NCBI GenBank assembly: GCA_021776195.1
Contig: JAJFGK010000131.1
Span: 1 to 8,653 of the forward strand
DNA from: Kiloniellaceae bacterium
Lineage (GTDB): Bacteria > Pseudomonadota > Alphaproteobacteria > Kiloniellales > Kiloniellaceae
Length of the DNA: 8,653 nt
Direction: 5' to 3'
A program made the position numbers and the translations under genes. Within the stretch, counting starts at the first letter, position 1. Each line of letters starts with the position of its first letter. Below, piece by piece: positions 6,589 through 8,653 of this stretch. Under the pieces are notes generated by a model, which worked only from the letters and a program-made list of their open reading frames with translations, was not told the DNA's origin and did not search any database.

Positions 6589-7574
6589 CCAAAGACATGA
6601 GCCCCAGGCGGAAATCCAGACCAAGACAGAGTGCCAAGAAGAAGGCGCCAGCCGGTCCTGCAAGGGACGCTATTGACCTGGCTGGTGTTGAGCCCCTGGG
6701 TGATCGGGAGCATTTGCGAGAGGCCATCACTATTGTGAAAGAGGCTGCTGGCCGTGACCTGGACGAAGAAGCCCTAACCACACGGATCCAAGAGGCGGCG
6801 AAAGACTACGTTGCGAATGCCCGAACGGCTGAGGATGGGTCTCGCCCCTCCGCCGTCCGAAGGGAACTTAAAGCCATCGAGGATGGTGCGAAACGGCTCT
6901 TCGGGGCGCTGGAACGCGCCAGCGACTATGGGTTGGAAGCCTTGCAAAATGGAGGCGTCCATCCACTTTTCAAGACCAAGTACGAGGCCCTAAAAAGGCG
7001 TGCAGCAGCCGATTTCTTGCCACATCATGTCGGCTTCCACCCACCAACTGATCCGGAGAGCGATGACGATGACCTCGATGGCGAGTACGACTACTGGCTA
7101 CCTCGGCTGACGGCTCTCGCCCGCTTGACCCAGATCACCCGAGAGAACATGGCCAGTCCGCAGGAGTTTGGCGAGTTCGCCATCGGCCTCAAGGGCGGCC
7201 CCGATAAAGGCGGACAGCGCAACCTCATTCGAGAGCGCTGGGGTCATGAAAAGTGGCACTTGGCCAAGGACTGCTTCTTCATACTTCACGAGCATGGGAT
7301 CAAGCCGACCTCGACCAAAGATGGCGTCTTTCGCAATTTGGTAGCCCAGGTGGCTGACTATGCCTTGGCTATGAATAGCGAGGAGAAAGGTCAGGGGTGG
7401 GACCATTATGTGATGCTCGGCACCAAGATCTGCAGCGAGTTTGTCGAGTTGTCGGATCAATTGCAGATCTCGTCGAACCGTGACCAGCTGACCTCCGAAC
7501 AGATCGAGTCGCTCACAGCGCAGCTCGATCGTGCGACCATGGCAATGTCGACGGGCCAATCTCCGGAAGAGTAA
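6585..7574 (+). CDS. Uncharacterised protein translationally coupled to the integrase
   Basis: The frame begins with TTG at 6585, whose last two bases and the next one form the integrase stop TGA, a TTGA overlap suggesting coupled translation. An ATG at 6597 is an alternative start (325 rather than 329 residues); neither has a clear ribosome site. I do not recognise the family. Visible features: a Lys/Arg/Pro-rich N-terminus (about 1-25), a mostly helical predicted body, an acidic patch (SDDDDLDGEYDYW, about 160-170), then LTALARLTQITREN, a Trp/His-containing segment (WGHEKWHLAKDCFFILHEHG) and a polar helical C-terminus. No membrane helix, signal peptide or known catalytic motif is seen. Proteins of unknown function directly after the integrase are common in alphaproteobacterial integrative elements, so a role in integration control or element maintenance is possible. 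That is inference from position only. Confidence 0.85.
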   Translation: MTKDMSPRRKSRPRQSAKKKAPAGPARDAIDLAGVEPLGDREHLREAITIVKEAAGRDLDEEALTTRIQEAAKDYVANARTAEDGSRPSAVRRELKAIEDGAKRLFGALERASDYGLEALQNGGVHPLFKTKYEALKRRAAADFLPHHVGFHPPTDPESDDDDLDGEYDYWLPRLTALARLTQITRENMASPQEFGEFAIGLKGGPDKGGQRNLIRERWGHEKWHLAKDCFFILHEHGIKPTSTKDGVFRNLVAQVADYALAMNSEEKGQGWDHYVMLGTKICSEFVELSDQLQISSNRDQLTSEQIESLTAQLDRATMAMSTGQSPEE

Positions 7575-7705
7575 GATCAACAAGCGTCTGATACAGTTAT
7601 CTAATCTACCCACCCCGAGAATCGTCGGGTTGGCTGGGCGATTGGCCCCCTTCCCTCGTGTCCACTGCGCCCATGAAATTCTGTGGGTGAAGAAGGACAC
7701 CACCG
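7575..7705. other. Short gap before the regulator gene
   Basis: This 131-base gap has no convincing gene. A small inverted repeat, CCCGA/TCGGG at 7614-7618 and 7625-7629, lacks a following T-run. The region may carry a promoter for the downstream regulator cluster, but no good -35/-10 pair is visible. Confidence 0.4.
7691..7697 (+). promoter_or_regulatory. Strong ribosome binding site of the small HTH gene
   Basis: AGAAGGA lies 8 bases before the ATG at 7706. It is the clearest Shine-Dalgarno sequence on the element side of the window and fixes the start of the small regulator gene. Confidence 0.8.
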
Positions 7706-7912
7706 ATGACGCACCAGCCGATCCCCCGATATCTCAGGACGCGACCTGCCGCCGACTACATCGGGCTCTCGCCGCGCACCCTGGAGAAGTTCCGTCTGAG
7801 CGGCGCCGGCCCTACCTACAGCAAGGTCGGCCGTGCAGTTCTCTATGACCGCCAGGAACTGGACCTCTGGCTCGCCGAGAGGCGCCGCAGTTCAACAAGC
7901 GACGACCTATGA
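7706..7912 (+). CDS. AlpA/MerR-like helix-turn-helix protein, probable excisionase or element regulator
   Basis: This 68-residue protein is almost entirely one winged helix-turn-helix domain of the HTH_17/AlpA type. It shows RYLRTRPAADYIGLSPRTLEKFRLSGAGP (helix-turn-helix), then YSKVGRAVLYDRQELDLWLAERR (wing and closing helix), and a short polar tail. Such proteins bind DNA as excisionases (recombination directionality factors) or as transcription regulators of integrase genes in integrative elements. Length and motif order are normal for the family. A good ribosome site supports the start. Its stop TGA overlaps ATG at 7909 in an ATGA junction, so a following gene may be coupled to it. Which of the two roles applies cannot be told from the sequence. 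Confidence 0.92.
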   Translation: MTHQPIPRYLRTRPAADYIGLSPRTLEKFRLSGAGPTYSKVGRAVLYDRQELDLWLAERRRSSTSDDL

Positions 7913-8130
7913 TGCCAGATTGGAGGTCCGTCGCAGCCGGCACTGTCCTGCTCCTACAACGATCTGACCTAGACCTTACTGCCCACGACGAACGTTGCCT
8001 TGACCCCAGACCACTGTGGAGTCTCGAATCAAACTGCCGTCTCGCGGACAGCGGAATAGTCAGCCAGCCCCTGACGCCTTGGGCGCCCAAAGCCATCGAC
8101 GCGCAGCTCCATGACCAAGCAGCCTTTTAA
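7909..8130 (+). CDS. Possible small coupled protein (73 residues), unrecognised
   Basis: The frame starts at ATG 7909, overlapping the HTH stop by an ATGA junction; a second ATG follows at once. It ends with TAA at 8128-8130, overlapping the next gene's start by 20 bases. The sequence starts MMPDWRSVAAGTVLLLQRSD and shows no domain, signal peptide or clear membrane helix. The overlap at both ends is what a tightly packed operon would show, and without it there would be a 198-base gap. Against it, the composition is unremarkable and it has no ribosome site of its own. It could be a chance frame. Confidence 0.4.
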   Translation: MMPDWRSVAAGTVLLLQRSDLDLTAHDERCLDPRPLWSLESNCRLADSGIVSQPLTPWAPKAIDAQLHDQAAF

Positions 8131-8653
8131 AACGGGCAGCCAACTTTGGCAGAGGCTCGAACCGCCAGAACGAGCAAGAACGCGGCAGCAATTCACCGAG
8201 GCCTTAATCTGCGATTCGACACTATCACCCCTTGCCCGCTGTATCGGCACACTACTCGTCACCAAGTACCTCAATCAAATGGCTGGGCATCCGCGTTTCG
8301 GCTGCGCCTGGCCGGGTCAAGAGACCCTAGGCAACAACGTGGGTTGCTGTGAGCGGACGGCGCGAGAGCACACCAAGGCGCTCGTTGACGCCGGCTGGTT
8401 CCTTCGCGAACGAAGGGCGGGATTCGTCTATCTGCCGAACTGGCCAAGGCGACATGGAAAGTCGGCCTCAGGCGCGCAATCCATCGACACCAAGCGGCAA
8501 TGTGACGTTGGAGATCCGGAAGAAATCTGCCGGTCGAACCGGAAGGTTTCTTCCGCTGAACCCGCCTACAATCCCATTAACAAACCCGTCGAAAGCACAG
8601 CGAGTGCGACAGCAAGCACTTGTGTCCCGAGCATCTCCCATCAGCCCCGCGTC
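8111..8653 (+). CDS. Winged-helix (HTH_36-type) protein, possible replication initiator (incomplete at right edge)
   Basis: From the ATG at 8111 the frame stays open for 181 codons to the window edge. An in-frame TGA at 8072-8074, with no start codon between, fixes the start. Residues about 35-111 fit the helix-turn-helix domain found in replication and regulatory proteins of plasmids and integrative elements: LSPLARCIGTLLVTKYLNQ (first helix), CAWPGQETL, then NNVGCCERTAREHTKALVDAGWF (recognition helix region) and FVYLPNW (wing). The family pattern is SPxARLxG...N...G..WPSQETLA..vG.S.RTV..h...L..AGW. Here two positions differ from the usual form: GQETLG for SQETLA, and GCCERT for GCSERT. After residue 111 the chain becomes polar and low in structure. 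The role, initiation of element replication or regulation, is inferred from family and context. Confidence 0.8.
   Translation, partial: MTKQPFKTGSQLWQRLEPPERARTRQQFTEALICDSTLSPLARCIGTLLVTKYLNQMAGHPRFGCAWPGQETLGNNVGCCERTAREHTKALVDAGWFLRERRAGFVYLPNWPRRHGKSASGAQSIDTKRQCDVGDPEEICRSNRKVSSAEPAYNPINKPVESTASATASTCVPSISHQPRV

Noticed and set aside
7098..7703. Minus-strand ORF of 201 residues opposite the integrase-coupled gene
   Set aside because: No ribosome site or recognisable domain. The plus-strand frame is longer and is coupled to the integrase.

Overview
The window looks like chromosomal DNA from a high-GC alphaproteobacterium. I favour the Rhodospirillales, because FecR-like plus RTX/cadherin surface proteins of this type are familiar from that group and because the initiator-tRNA remnant has the alphaproteobacterial anticodon stem (3' strand CCTGA). 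The genus cannot be read from the sequence. The window divides at about position 5240 into host chromosome on the left and the first end of an integrated mobile element on the right.

Host side (1-5240). A very large surface protein is encoded on the minus strand from 3312 down to position 1 and continues out of the window. The 1104 codons present are open throughout. They encode an N-terminal FecR-like/retention-type domain, a Glu-rich linker containing a TAAG tetrapeptide, two blocks of RTX Ca-binding nonapeptides, and three full cadherin-like repeats plus part of a fourth. Upstream of it, after about 300 bases of AT-richer non-coding DNA and on the same strand, lies a membrane sensor (3609-4868). 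This sensor has a periplasmic double Cache domain, two membrane helices and a HAMP domain, but its protein ends right after HAMP with no output domain. Between the sensor and the element is the 3' half of an initiator tRNA-fMet gene on the minus strand, followed by its own intrinsic terminator.

Element side (5241-8653). The tRNA identity stops abruptly inside the anticodon loop, as expected for an attachment-site remnant left by a tyrosine integrase that recombines in a tRNA gene. Right of it come the integrase (5419-6588), an unrecognised protein of about 329 residues whose TTG start overlaps the integrase stop (6585-7574), a small AlpA/MerR-like helix-turn-helix protein (7706-7912), a possible 73-residue coupled ORF (7909-8130), and a winged-helix protein of the HTH_36/replication-initiator type (8111 to the right edge, incomplete). 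This is the usual core of a compact integrative element: integration, excision or regulatory control, and probably replication. The cargo, the intact tRNA-fMet and the far attachment site should lie to the right of the window.

The main points of interest are the choice of the essential initiator-tRNA gene as integration target, the candidate LapG-type cleavage motif in the surface protein, the sensor without output domain next to that protein, and the integrase-coupled unknown gene. I do not see a complete, clearly new system; if one exists it would be in the element beyond position 8653.
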